Assembly (NCBI RefSeq): GCF_011299595.1
Contig: NZ_CP049867.1
Span: 3,596,001 to 3,660,000 of the forward strand
Source of the DNA: Nocardioides sp. HDW12B
GTDB lineage: Bacteria > Actinomycetota > Actinomycetes > Propionibacteriales > Nocardioidaceae
Direction: 5' to 3'
DNA: 64,000 nt
Part shown: piece after piece, positions 14,933 through 22,752 of the stretch
Position numbering within the stretch: position 1 is the stretch's first letter
How the letters are laid out: every line of letters begins with the position of its first letter
The notes under the pieces: model-generated
Databases searched by the model: none
Told to the model about the DNA's origin: nothing
What the model saw: only the letters and a program-made list of their open reading frames with translations
Made by a program: the position numbers and the translations under genes

Positions 14933-15562
14933 GTGAGCGACGTGGCGGAATCTCGTCAGGAGCGCAAGGAGCGGACGCGGCAGGCGATCCTCGATGCAGC
15001 CCTGGAGCTCTCCGAGGAGACGGGGCTCGGAGGGCTGTCGCTGCGCGCCATCGCGAAGCGCGTCGGCATCGTCCCGACCGCGTTCTACCGCCACTTCGAC
15101 TCGATCGAGCAGCTCGGCCTCGCCCTGGTCGACACCTCCTTCGCGTCGCTGCGCCAGATGATGCGCCAGGCCCGCCGCGAGTGGACCGACATCGACGCCG
15201 TCATCACCCAGTCGGTGAGCATCCTGGCCCGCAACGTCCACCAGCGCCCGGAGTACTTCACCTTCATGTTCCGCGAGCGGATGAGCGGCATCGAGTCCGT
15301 GCGCGCCGCGATCCGCCACGAGCTCGACCTGCTCGAGCGCGAGCTGGCCACCGACCTCGCGCGCCTGCCCGGTCCGGCGGACTGGTCCAGCGAGGACCTG
15401 CGGGTGCTGTCGAACCTGATCGTCGGGATGATGGTCAACACCACCGAGGCGATCCTCACCGCACCCCGTCCCGAGGTCGAGCGCGCGGTCCTGCACACCG
15501 CGGAGCAGCAGATCCGGCTGACGATCATCGGGGCGGCCAACTGGCGGTCGCGCCCTCGCTAG
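14933..15562 (+). CDS. TetR-family regulator of unsaturated fatty acid synthesis (FabR/DesT-like)
   Basis: 209 residues from GTG 14933. The DNA-binding region LSLRAIAKRVGIVPTAFYRHF and the following IEQLGLALVDTSFASLRQMM resemble E. coli FabR and Pseudomonas DesT closely; the last words of each are quoted separately. Such repressors sense the ratio of unsaturated to saturated acyl-CoA and control desaturase genes. It is divergent from the reductase-desaturase pair with two matching operators between them, so control of those genes is a strong inference. A TAGGGT six bases before GTG suggests a leaderless mRNA. Confidence 0.88.
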   Translation: MSDVAESRQERKERTRQAILDAALELSEETGLGGLSLRAIAKRVGIVPTAFYRHFDSIEQLGLALVDTSFASLRQMMRQARREWTDIDAVITQSVSILARNVHQRPEYFTFMFRERMSGIESVRAAIRHELDLLERELATDLARLPGPADWSSEDLRVLSNLIVGMMVNTTEAILTAPRPEVERAVLHTAEQQIRLTIIGAANWRSRPR

Positions 15563-15600
15563 GCGCTCTCCCGGGACTCAGGTCCTGAAACCACCCAAAG

Positions 15601-15616
15601 GTCACGATCGGGTGAC
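15601..15616. promoter_or_regulatory. Palindrome GTCAC-N6-GTGAC upstream of the M28 peptidase
   Basis: Inverted repeat 75 bp before the peptidase start, in the intergenic region. It could be an operator; no regulator is identified. Confidence 0.3.
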
Positions 15617-15690
15617 AACACTTCCTTTCCGTTCACAGCGCGTGCCAGGCTCCGCGGCAGTCTCCCCCCGCCCCCGATCCAGGAGTTCCT

Positions 15691-17307
15691 GTGCCCCCAC
15701 GTACCTCCCGCCGGACGATGTCCGGCCTCGCCGGAGCGGCCGTCCTCGGCCTGCTCGCCTCCCCCCTCGCTGCGGTCACCACCGCCGACGCCGCCCCCGG
15801 CGCCACCGGCGAGGTGCGCAGCACCCAGGGGCTGCGCAACGGCGTCACCGTCGCCGGCATCACCGAGCACCTGGCCGCCCTGCAGGCCATCAGCGACGCC
15901 AACGGCGGCAACCGGGTATCCGGCTTCGGCGGCTACGACGCCTCGAAGGACTACGCCGTCGAGCGCCTCGAGGCGGCCGGGTACGACGTCACGGTCCAGC
16001 CCTTCCCGTTCCCCTACGACGCCGACCGCACGCCGGCCGTCCTCCAGCAGGTCTCGCCGGGCAGCAGCTCGTGGGTCGACGGCGTCGACTACGCGTCGAT
16101 GACCTACAGCGGCAACGGCGACGTGACCGGGGCCGTGACCGCGGTCGACCTCGTGGTCCCACCCACCCCGGCTGCGAACGGCAGCACCAGCGGCTGCGAG
16201 GCCGCCGACTTCGCCGGCTTCCCGGTCGGGACCGTCGCGCTGCTCCAGCGCGGCTCCTGCGACTTCCGCGTCAAGGCGCTGAACGCCCAGGCCGCCGGCG
16301 CGACGGCGGCCATCATCTTCAACGAGGGCCAGCCAGGCCGGACCGCGGTCCTGAGCGGCACGCTCGGCTCCCCGGGCGTCACCATCCCGGTGGTCGGGAC
16401 GACCTTCGCGGTCGGCGACCAGCTGCGCAACAACGTCCGGAACGGCGCCACCGGCTCGACCGCGCGGGTCCGGGTCGACCGCGTCCAGGAGACCCGCACG
16501 ACGTACAACGTGATCGCCGACAGCCCGACCGGCGACCCGAACCGCACCGTCGTCGTCGGCGCCCACCTCGACAGCGTCCCGCGTGGTCCCGGCATCAACG
16601 ACAACGGCTCCGGCAGCGCCGGCATCATCGAGATCGCCGAGCAGATGGCCGCGCGCGACATCGCACCGCGCAACCGCGTCCGCTTCGCCCTCTGGGGTGC
16701 CGAGGAGTTCGGCCTGCTCGGCTCGGAGCACTACGTGGGCGAGCTGAGCGCGGCCGAGAAGGACGAGATCGAGCTGAACCTCAACTTCGACATGGTCGGC
16801 TCGCCGAACTACGTCCGCTTCGTCTACGACGGCGACAACTCCGCCTTCCCCGTCGGCGCCGGCGCCGCGGCCGGTCCGCAGGGCTCGGGCGAGATCGAGC
16901 GCGTCTTCCACGATTACTTCAAGGGCGTGGGGCTCGCTTCGGCCGAGACGCCGTTCAGCGGACGCAGCGACTACGGCCCGTTCATCGCCGAGGGCATCCC
17001 CGCCGGTGGCCTGTTCACCGGCGCCGAGGGCGTCAAGACCGCCGAGCAGGCCGCCGTCTTCGGCGGCACCGCCGGCCTGGCCTACGACCCCTGCTACCAC
17101 CTGGCCTGCGACACCATCGACAACGTCAGCCGCTCCGCGATCGACGAGATGGTCGACGCCGCGGCGCACACGACGCTGACCTTCGCCAAGCGCAACTTCG
17201 CGAAGGACCCGCTGGTCAACCCGGCCAGGAAGTCCTCCGGCGTCACCGGCACCGCGGGCGGCGGCGGTCTGCACGACCACGACGACCACGACGTCGTGGA
17301 CCGCTGA
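15691..17307 (+). CDS. Secreted M28-family zinc aminopeptidase with PA domain
   Basis: 538 residues with a signal peptide (Arg-rich start, hydrophobic LAGAAVLGLLASPLAAV, cleavage near DAA-APG). A protease-associated domain spans about 125-260 (LLQRGSCDFRVKALNAQAAG). The M28 metal ligands are recognisable as His and Asp in VGAHLDSVPRG and NDNGSG, the Glu pair in WGAEEFGLLGS, Asp in NFDMVG and His in CYHLACDT. It cleaves N-terminal residues from peptides outside the cell. The tail ends in a His/Asp run. GTG 15691 follows CAGGAG. It is a single gene closed by a strong terminator. Confidence 0.92.
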   Translation: MPPRTSRRTMSGLAGAAVLGLLASPLAAVTTADAAPGATGEVRSTQGLRNGVTVAGITEHLAALQAISDANGGNRVSGFGGYDASKDYAVERLEAAGYDVTVQPFPFPYDADRTPAVLQQVSPGSSSWVDGVDYASMTYSGNGDVTGAVTAVDLVVPPTPAANGSTSGCEAADFAGFPVGTVALLQRGSCDFRVKALNAQAAGATAAIIFNEGQPGRTAVLSGTLGSPGVTIPVVGTTFAVGDQLRNNVRNGATGSTARVRVDRVQETRTTYNVIADSPTGDPNRTVVVGAHLDSVPRGPGINDNGSGSAGIIEIAEQMAARDIAPRNRVRFALWGAEEFGLLGSEHYVGELSAAEKDEIELNLNFDMVGSPNYVRFVYDGDNSAFPVGAGAAAGPQGSGEIERVFHDYFKGVGLASAETPFSGRSDYGPFIAEGIPAGGLFTGAEGVKTAEQAAVFGGTAGLAYDPCYHLACDTIDNVSRSAIDEMVDAAAHTTLTFAKRNFAKDPLVNPARKSSGVTGTAGGGGLHDHDDHDVVDR

Positions 17308-17332
17308 GGACGCACCTCCGCACCGCTCGACG

Positions 17333-17373
17333 GCCCCTCGGCGCTCCGGCGCCGAGGGGCTGTTCCCTTTTTC
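17333..17373 (+). terminator. Rho-independent terminator after the M28 peptidase
   Basis: A perfect 12-bp G/C stem (17333-17344 with 17349-17360), a TCCG tetraloop, then a T-rich run ending TTTTT at 17373. The canonical tail is rare in this window. Confidence 0.9.
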
Positions 17374-17459
17374 CGCGCCGCGGTGCAACCTGACGCGAGG
17401 CCCACGCGTAGAGCAGTCACCACCGGCGGATCACCAGGGACGAGAGAGGGGTGGGCTCC

Positions 17460-17960
17460 ATGCAGGCAGCCGAGTTCGACGACTTCTACGCCGCGTCGTT
17501 CTCCCGGGTCGTGCACCAGCTCTACGCGATGACCGGGAACCACGCCGAGGCGCAGGACTGCGTGCAGGAGGCGTTCATCCGCGCCTGGTCGCACCGCCGA
17601 CGCCTCGAGGGCGACGGGTCCCCCGAGGCCTGGGTGCGGACCACGGCCTACCGGCTGGCGGTCAGCCGCTGGCGACGCACCCGGCTCGACCGGCGACCGG
17701 TCGACCGTTCCGTGGGCGCCCCGCTCACCTCCGCGCCGCCCGACGAGTCGAGGGTGGCCCTCGTCGCGGCCCTGTCGACCCTGCCGCTCGAGCAGCGACG
17801 GGCGCTCGTGCTGCACCACCTCTGCGACCTGTCGGTCCAGGACGTCGCCGCCGAGGTCGGCGCACCGGTCGGCACCGTCAAGGCCCGGCTGCACCGCGGC
17901 CGCACCGCCCTCCAGAACGCCCTGGCCCCTGCGAACCAGACGGGAGACGCTCATGTCTGA
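17460..17960 (+). CDS. ECF RNA polymerase sigma factor (SigE-family, sigma-70 regions 2 and 4)
   Basis: 166 residues. Region 2 contains EFDDFYAASFSRVVHQLYAMT and AQDCVQEAFIRAW (the first quoted only to the essential FDDFYAASF), and region 4 contains LSVQDVAAEVGAPVGTVKARLHRGR as HTH, best seen in VAAEVGAPVGTVKARLHRG. ATG 17460 has GAGAGG about 11 nt upstream and is preferred over GTG 17451. It overlaps the next gene by 8 bp, as sigma/anti-sigma pairs often do. Promoters it reads are not identified. Confidence 0.9.
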   Translation: MQAAEFDDFYAASFSRVVHQLYAMTGNHAEAQDCVQEAFIRAWSHRRRLEGDGSPEAWVRTTAYRLAVSRWRRTRLDRRPVDRSVGAPLTSAPPDESRVALVAALSTLPLEQRRALVLHHLCDLSVQDVAAEVGAPVGTVKARLHRGRTALQNALAPANQTGDAHV

Positions 17961-18789
17961 CCTCTTCACCTCCCTGCGCCAGGAGGACCCGGCCGTCGGT
18001 CTCCCCGCCGACGAGGTCCGCCGGCTCGGCGACCGGGCCCGCCGTCGGCGTACCGCCGTCCGCGCGGCCGGCGCCACCTGCGTGGTGGCCGCTGTCGGCG
18101 CCGCGTCCCTCGCCGTCGGCACCGGTACGCCGCGCACGGCGCCGGACCCTGCCGCGCCCGACCCGGGGCCCAGCCCGACCCGCGCGGTCGCGCCGGAGCC
18201 CGACCGGCTCGTGCCGGACGGCTTCCCGCTGTCGCGGGGCCTGCCGATGTCGGCCGGCACCCCCGACCTCGCCGGACCCGAGGTGGCACCGTTCTCGGAG
18301 GTCGTCCCGTCGGTGTGCGGGACGACGTACGCCCTGGCGGGCTCGCCCGTCGACCGGCTTGCGATGGAGGGGACCAACGTCGTCTTCCAGGGCGTCCGCG
18401 ACCTGGCCGTCTACGCCGAGCCGGGCCAGGCGCTGCGGGCCGTCGAGGAGCAGGCCCAGCGGCTGCGCGACTGCCCGACCGAGCGTGGCGCCGGATCCGT
18501 TGCCACCACGACGGTCGAGCCCCTCGACGTCGGTGACCGCGCGTGGCGGGCGACGCGGGTCTACACCAGCGGCGGCACCGCGATGAGCGTCGAGATCTCC
18601 TACCTCGTCCAGCGCGGGACCGCGGCGCTGGTGCTCAAGGAGAGCCTCTTCGACGAGCCCGCGCCGGTGGCCAACGGACCGGCGATCGACGTCGAGACCG
18701 AGCTCGGGAGCTACCTCGCGGAGCAGGAGCGCACCGTGGTGGCACCCCTGACCGAGGCGCTCTGCCGGGTGGAGACGGTCTGCGACTGA
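17953..18789 (+). CDS. Membrane-anchored extracytoplasmic protein coupled to the ECF sigma factor
   Basis: 278 residues: a short cytoplasmic N-terminus (about 35 residues ending RRRRTAVRA), one membrane span (about 38-57), a Pro-rich stalk (about 60-85) and a roughly 190-residue outer domain with four cysteines. The outer domain is vaguely like PknH-type sensor domains (VVFQGVRDLAVYAEPGQAL). The 8-bp overlap with the sigma gene suggests it is the sensor or anti-sigma partner. There is no zinc-binding HxxxCxxC motif, so a classic ZAS anti-sigma is unlikely. Confidence 0.65.
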   Translation: MSDLFTSLRQEDPAVGLPADEVRRLGDRARRRRTAVRAAGATCVVAAVGAASLAVGTGTPRTAPDPAAPDPGPSPTRAVAPEPDRLVPDGFPLSRGLPMSAGTPDLAGPEVAPFSEVVPSVCGTTYALAGSPVDRLAMEGTNVVFQGVRDLAVYAEPGQALRAVEEQAQRLRDCPTERGAGSVATTTVEPLDVGDRAWRATRVYTSGGTAMSVEISYLVQRGTAALVLKESLFDEPAPVANGPAIDVETELGSYLAEQERTVVAPLTEALCRVETVCD

Positions 18790-18792
18790 GGC

Positions 18793-19539
18793 TCAGGTCA
18801 GGCGGCGGGCGATCGGGGCGGGTGCGTGCTTGAGCACCCGCCCCAACGCCTCCCACGGCCAGCCGGGGACGAGGGCCGAGTCGCGCTTGGCCTCGATGGC
18901 GCTCACCATCGAGCGGACGCCGGCCTCGGTGGTCGCCATCAGCGGGGTCTTCGACGCGGTGCGCGCGCTCATCTCCGACTCGATGAAGCCGGGGTAGAGC
19001 ACGGTGACGGTGATCGGCGTCCCGTGCAGGTCGGCGCGCAGGCCCTCGGCGAGGTGGGCCACCCCGGCCTTGGTGGCGGCGTACGTCGTCATCGCGCCCT
19101 TCATGCCGCGCATCGCCGCGACCGACGAGACCATCACCAGCTGGCCGGCGTCCTGCTCGCGGAAGATCTCCACGGCTGCCTCGGTCTGGGCCAGCGCGCC
19201 GAGGAAGTTGGTCTGCGCGGTCTCGAGGTTGGCCCGGAACTGACCCGTGCCGAGCGGGCCGCCCTTGCCCAGACCGGCGTTGACCACCACCGTGTCGAGG
19301 GTCCCGAGCTCGTCGCGGAACCCGCGGAAGACCTCGAAGACCCGGTCGTGGTCGGTGACGTCGAGGGCGGCCACGGCCACCCGGCGATCGGGGTGGGCGG
19401 CGACGATCTCGGCGCGCAGCTCCTCGAGCCGCTCGGTCCGACGGGCGCAGAGGGCGAGGTCCCAGCCCTTCGCGGCGAGCTGGCGGGCCATCTCGGCGCC
19501 GAGGCCGGCGCTGGCGCCGGTGATGAGGACGGTGGGCAC
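18793..19539 (-). CDS. Short-chain dehydrogenase/reductase
   Basis: 248 residues from GTG 19539 (GGAG about 9 nt upstream). Classical SDR marks: LITGASAGLGAEM (cofactor loop), VVNAGLG, the catalytic Ser in MVSSVAAMRG and YAATK with Tyr/Lys. The C-terminus (LVPGWPWEALGRVLKHAPAP) is like the SDRs found with fatty acyl genes. It is last of four same-strand genes; 32 bp follow the phosphatase. The substrate is unknown. Confidence 0.88.
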   Translation of the reverse strand: MPTVLITGASAGLGAEMARQLAAKGWDLALCARRTERLEELRAEIVAAHPDRRVAVAALDVTDHDRVFEVFRGFRDELGTLDTVVVNAGLGKGGPLGTGQFRANLETAQTNFLGALAQTEAAVEIFREQDAGQLVMVSSVAAMRGMKGAMTTYAATKAGVAHLAEGLRADLHGTPITVTVLYPGFIESEMSARTASKTPLMATTEAGVRSMVSAIEAKRDSALVPGWPWEALGRVLKHAPAPIARRLT

Positions 19540-19571
19540 GGGTTCTCCAGGGGTCGTGGGACGGTCAGCGG

Positions 19572-20237
19572 TCAGCGGTAGGTGACGAGGTCGGCCGGCA
19601 GGTGGCCGTGCTCGTTGAAGGACACCGCGGTGGCGCCGCGTCCTCCCACGGTGAGCTTGGAGACCGAGGTGTTGACGAGCACCGGGTTCAGCCGTTGCCA
19701 GGTCGGGGTGGCGGCGTCGAGCAGGGACGTCAGCGCCCACGCGATCGGCCCGCCGCTGGTGAGGACCACGACGGTCTCGCCCGCCCCCGCCGCGGCGACC
19801 GTACGGCGCAGCGCACCGTCCACCCGCTCGGTGAAGTCCGGGAAGGACACCGGGTAGTCGGCGTCGTGGGCGCCGGAGACCCAGCGCTCCACGGCGGCGT
19901 CGAACCAGGCGTCCAGCTCCGAGCGGCCCGTCGGGACCTCGGGCACGCCGCGGTCCACGCCGTACACGTCGAGCAGCTGCACGTGGTCGTACTCGTCCCA
20001 GCCGGGGTCGGTGGTCAGGTCGTCGAGGTCCCACCCGGGCCCGGCGGCCCCGCTCAGCACCGCCTCGGCGGTCTGCCGGTGCCGCCGCAGCGACCCGGCG
20101 ATGATCCGCGTCGGACGGACCCCTGCCTCGGCCAGCCACGAGCCGAGCACCGCGCCCTGCTGCTCGCCGAGGTCGGAGAGCTGGTCGTAGTCGGCGGCGC
20201 CCCAGGACGCCTGGCCGTGTCGGACCAGCAGGATCAC
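19572..20237 (-). CDS. Histidine phosphatase (phosphoglycerate-mutase-like) family protein
   Basis: 221 residues. The phosphohistidine motif is LLVRHGQASWG at the N-terminus and the second catalytic His is replaced by a Ser/Gly-rich LTSGGPIAWAL at the family position, where most members have an H; activity may therefore be altered. GTG 20237 overlaps the kinase-like gene's stop (GTGA). It is probably a general phosphatase linked to the acyl-CoA or alcohol metabolism of its neighbours. Confidence 0.85.
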   Translation of the reverse strand: MILLVRHGQASWGAADYDQLSDLGEQQGAVLGSWLAEAGVRPTRIIAGSLRRHRQTAEAVLSGAAGPGWDLDDLTTDPGWDEYDHVQLLDVYGVDRGVPEVPTGRSELDAWFDAAVERWVSGAHDADYPVSFPDFTERVDGALRRTVAAAGAGETVVVLTSGGPIAWALTSLLDAATPTWQRLNPVLVNTSVSKLTVGGRGATAVSFNEHGHLPADLVTYR

Positions 20238-21340
20238 GCCCACCCGAGGATCCTCGCGACCCGCTGCTCGGCGACGTGGACCACGGGCCCGAAGATCTTG
20301 AACACCTCGTTGCTGGTCTGGCCGTGGAACCAGCGGTAGTAGATCTGCTGGCTGATGACCGCGAGCCGGAAGATCCCGTAGATCTCGTAGAAGCGCCACT
20401 GCTCCGGGGTCAGGGAGCGCCCGGTCCGCTCGCAGTAGGCCTCGACCAGCTCGGCGCGGGTCAGCATCCCGGGCATGTGCGTCGGCACTCGGCGGTACGG
20501 CGCCAGGTCGTGGTCGTCGGCCTGCACCCAGAAGGCGAGGTTGCCGCCGAGGTCCATCAGGGGGTCGCCCAGCGTGGCCATCTCCCAGTCCAGGACCGCC
20601 ACCACCGACGTCGGGTCGTCGGGGTCGAAGACCAGGTTGTCGAGCTTGAAGTCGTTGTGGATCACGCCGTTGGCGACGTCCTCGGGCTGGTGCTCGTCGA
20701 GCCAGGCCATCGCGCGCTCGAAGTCCGGCGCGTCCTCGGTGCGGGCGTCGCGGTAGCGGCGCGACCACCCCTCGATCTGGCGCCGCACGTAGCCGAAGCC
20801 CTTGCCCAGCTCCCCCAGGCCGGCCTCCTCGGGGTCGACGCCGTGGAGCTCGGCGAGCACGTCGATCATGGCCAGGCTCATCCCCCGCGCCTGCTCCGGG
20901 GTGAGCGCGTCCTCGGGCAGGTCGCCGCGCGGGATCAGCCCCTCGACCCGCTCCATGGCGTAGAAGTCACGACCCATGACCTCGGGGTCGTCGCAGAAGG
21001 CGATCATCTCCGCGACGTAGCCGAAGACGGGGCGCAGCCGGTCCTGGATGCGGTACTCCCGGGCCATGTCGTGGGCGCCCCGCGCCTTGGTGCCCCGCGG
21101 TGCCGTGCGCAGGATCAGGTCACGCCCGGGGTAGCGCAGCAGGTAGGTCAGGTTGGACGCACCCCCGGCGAACTGGAGCACCTCCGGCTCGGCCGCCAGC
21201 TCGTCGCGGACCTCGGGGTCGGCGTGCTCGCGCAGCCAGGCGGCCACCGCGCCGACGTCGAAGGTGTCCTCCTCGCGGACCGGCCGGGCCCCCTCGGGGG
21301 CGGGACGGTCGACGGACGGGCCGGACGGGTCGGGGCTCAC
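20234..21340 (-). CDS. Aminoglycoside-phosphotransferase-like kinase (ACAD10 N-terminal type)
   Basis: 368 residues from GTG 21340 (GTGA overlap with the SDR stop). The protein-kinase-like fold shows FAGGASNLTYLL (nucleotide loop), the catalytic HNDFKLDNLVFD and DWEMATLGDPLMDLG with the metal-binding Asp. This subgroup pairs with acyl-CoA dehydrogenases; human ACAD10/11 use the related domain to phosphorylate 4-hydroxyacyl-CoAs. Together with two SDRs and a phosphatase it suggests a pathway for hydroxylated acyl compounds, which is inference. Confidence 0.87.
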   Translation of the reverse strand: MSPDPSGPSVDRPAPEGARPVREEDTFDVGAVAAWLREHADPEVRDELAAEPEVLQFAGGASNLTYLLRYPGRDLILRTAPRGTKARGAHDMAREYRIQDRLRPVFGYVAEMIAFCDDPEVMGRDFYAMERVEGLIPRGDLPEDALTPEQARGMSLAMIDVLAELHGVDPEEAGLGELGKGFGYVRRQIEGWSRRYRDARTEDAPDFERAMAWLDEHQPEDVANGVIHNDFKLDNLVFDPDDPTSVVAVLDWEMATLGDPLMDLGGNLAFWVQADDHDLAPYRRVPTHMPGMLTRAELVEAYCERTGRSLTPEQWRFYEIYGIFRLAVISQQIYYRWFHGQTSNEVFKIFGPVVHVAEQRVARILGWA

Positions 21341-22134
21341 AGGCGCTCCTCGAGCTTGCGCGCCTGCGCGCGCATCATCTGGTCGTAGGCGGGACGGTCG
21401 GTGCGCTTGAGGTCCCAGGCGGCGCGGGCGGCCGCGTCGGGGACGATCAGCTCCTCCCCGGCGGCGAGGCCGGCGAGCACGGCGGCGGCGATCTCGGCGG
21501 CGGAGACAGGTGAGTCGTCGACCAGGCGGCGCATCACTGCGGCGACCGCCGGGTCGCCGGAGCGCAGGCTCTCGGTCAGGTTGGTGCGGAAGTACGACGG
21601 GCACACGGCGTGCGCGGTGCCGCCCGAGGAGGCGAGCTCGTGGCCGGTGGTCTCGGTGAAGGCCACCACCGCCGCCTTCACCGCGTTGTAGGCGCCCATC
21701 CCCGCCGGGTGGACCAGCCCGGCCAACGACGCCACGTTGACGACCCGCGCCCCGGGACGCTCCTTGAGCGTCGGCAGGAAGGCACGGGTGCCGCGCACGA
21801 CCCCGAGCAGGTTGACGTCGATCAGTCGGTGCCACTCGTCGAGGTCGCAGAGCTCGATGCGTCCACCGCCGGCGATCCCGGCGTTGTTGACCAGCACGTC
21901 CAGCCCGCCCCAGGTGCGCCGTACGTGCTCGGCGGTGGCGCTCCAGTCCTCCTCGGAGGTGATGTCGAGGCGGCGCACCCCGGTGCTGTCGCCGCCGTCG
22001 AGATCGGCGTCGAGGTCGGCGGCGAGGTCGGTGCGCAGCACCGTCGCCCCGTCGGCGGCGAAGGCGTCGCTGAGCGCGGCCCCGAGGCCCGAGGCGGCGC
22101 CGGTCACCAGGATGCGCAGGCCGTCCGAGGTCAT
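21337..22134 (-). CDS. Short-chain dehydrogenase/reductase
   Basis: 265 residues. LVTGAASGLGAAL, VNNAGIAGGG, NVASLAGLVHP and YNAVKAA give the cofactor loop and the catalytic Ser-Tyr-Lys. It is first gene of the run ending at 18793. TAGGGT sits six bases before the ATG, so the operon is probably led by a leaderless transcript. The substrate is unknown. Confidence 0.88.
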   Translation of the reverse strand: MTSDGLRILVTGAASGLGAALSDAFAADGATVLRTDLAADLDADLDGGDSTGVRRLDITSEEDWSATAEHVRRTWGGLDVLVNNAGIAGGGRIELCDLDEWHRLIDVNLLGVVRGTRAFLPTLKERPGARVVNVASLAGLVHPAGMGAYNAVKAAVVAFTETTGHELASSGGTAHAVCPSYFRTNLTESLRSGDPAVAAVMRRLVDDSPVSAAEIAAAVLAGLAAGEELIVPDAAARAAWDLKRTDRPAYDQMMRAQARKLEERL

Positions 22135-22140
22135 CCCCCG

Positions 22141-22146
22141 ACCCTA
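22141..22146 (-). promoter_or_regulatory. Likely leaderless -10 (TAGGGT) of the SDR-kinase-phosphatase operon
   Basis: TAGGGT on the minus strand lies 6 bp before the ATG at 22134, so transcription should begin at or next to the start codon. Confidence 0.5.
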
Positions 22147-22215
22147 GCCCGGGGCTCTCACAGCGCGACGTCCTATGCTGCAGGTCCCCCGGCCCCCCGA
22201 CGAGGAGAACGCCCC

Positions 22216-22725
22216 ATGTCGAAGATCGTCGCCCTCCTGTGCGCCCTCCTCCTCACGCTGACCGCCTGCGGCAGCGACGAGTCCGAGGCCAAGGACAGCA
22301 TCAAGGCCTCCCTGCTCGACAACCCCGACGTGGCCGGCACCGAACTGACCGACGACGAGGCCGGCTGCGTGTCGGACGGCATGGTCGACGAGATCGGCGT
22401 CGACAAGCTGAAGGAGGCCGAGCTCATCGACGACGAGAACAAGGTCGTCGAGGACCCCGACCTCCAGCTCGGCGAGACCGAGGCCGACGCGATGGCCGAG
22501 GTCATCGTGGGGTGCGTCGACGTCGAGGAGCTGCTGGCCGAGCAGCTCGGGCCGATGATGGAGAACATGACCGACGAGCAGACCTCCTGCATCACCGAGG
22601 CCTTCGACGAGGAGGTCTTCGCCGAGGTCATCTCCGCGAGCTTCCAGGGCGAGGACGCCTCCAAGGCCATCCCCGGCGACGTCCAGCAGCAGGTCGCCGA
22701 GTGCGTGGGCCAGCCGGCCGGCTGA
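22216..22725 (+). CDS. Small acidic lipoprotein of unknown function
   Basis: 169 residues. A short signal peptide with lipobox LTAC gives a lipid-modified Cys19. The mature part is very acidic and has several cysteines spaced through it (GCVSDG, VGCVD, TSCITEAF, ECVGQ), suggesting two disulfides. It contains two related blocks (Asp-rich, C-x2-D/E) that may be an internal duplication. RBS GAGGAGAA and a TATGCT -10 at 22174-22179 support a separate transcription unit. Probably on the outer face of the membrane; function unknown. Confidence 0.8.
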   Translation: MSKIVALLCALLLTLTACGSDESEAKDSIKASLLDNPDVAGTELTDDEAGCVSDGMVDEIGVDKLKEAELIDDENKVVEDPDLQLGETEADAMAEVIVGCVDVEELLAEQLGPMMENMTDEQTSCITEAFDEEVFAEVISASFQGEDASKAIPGDVQQQVAECVGQPAG

Positions 22726-22752
22726 CCCGGCGGACCGGCTGACCCGGCGGGC

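Noticed and set aside
17345-17348. The terminator tetraloop as a regulatory RNA
   Set aside because: A simple hairpin followed by T residues explains it fully.
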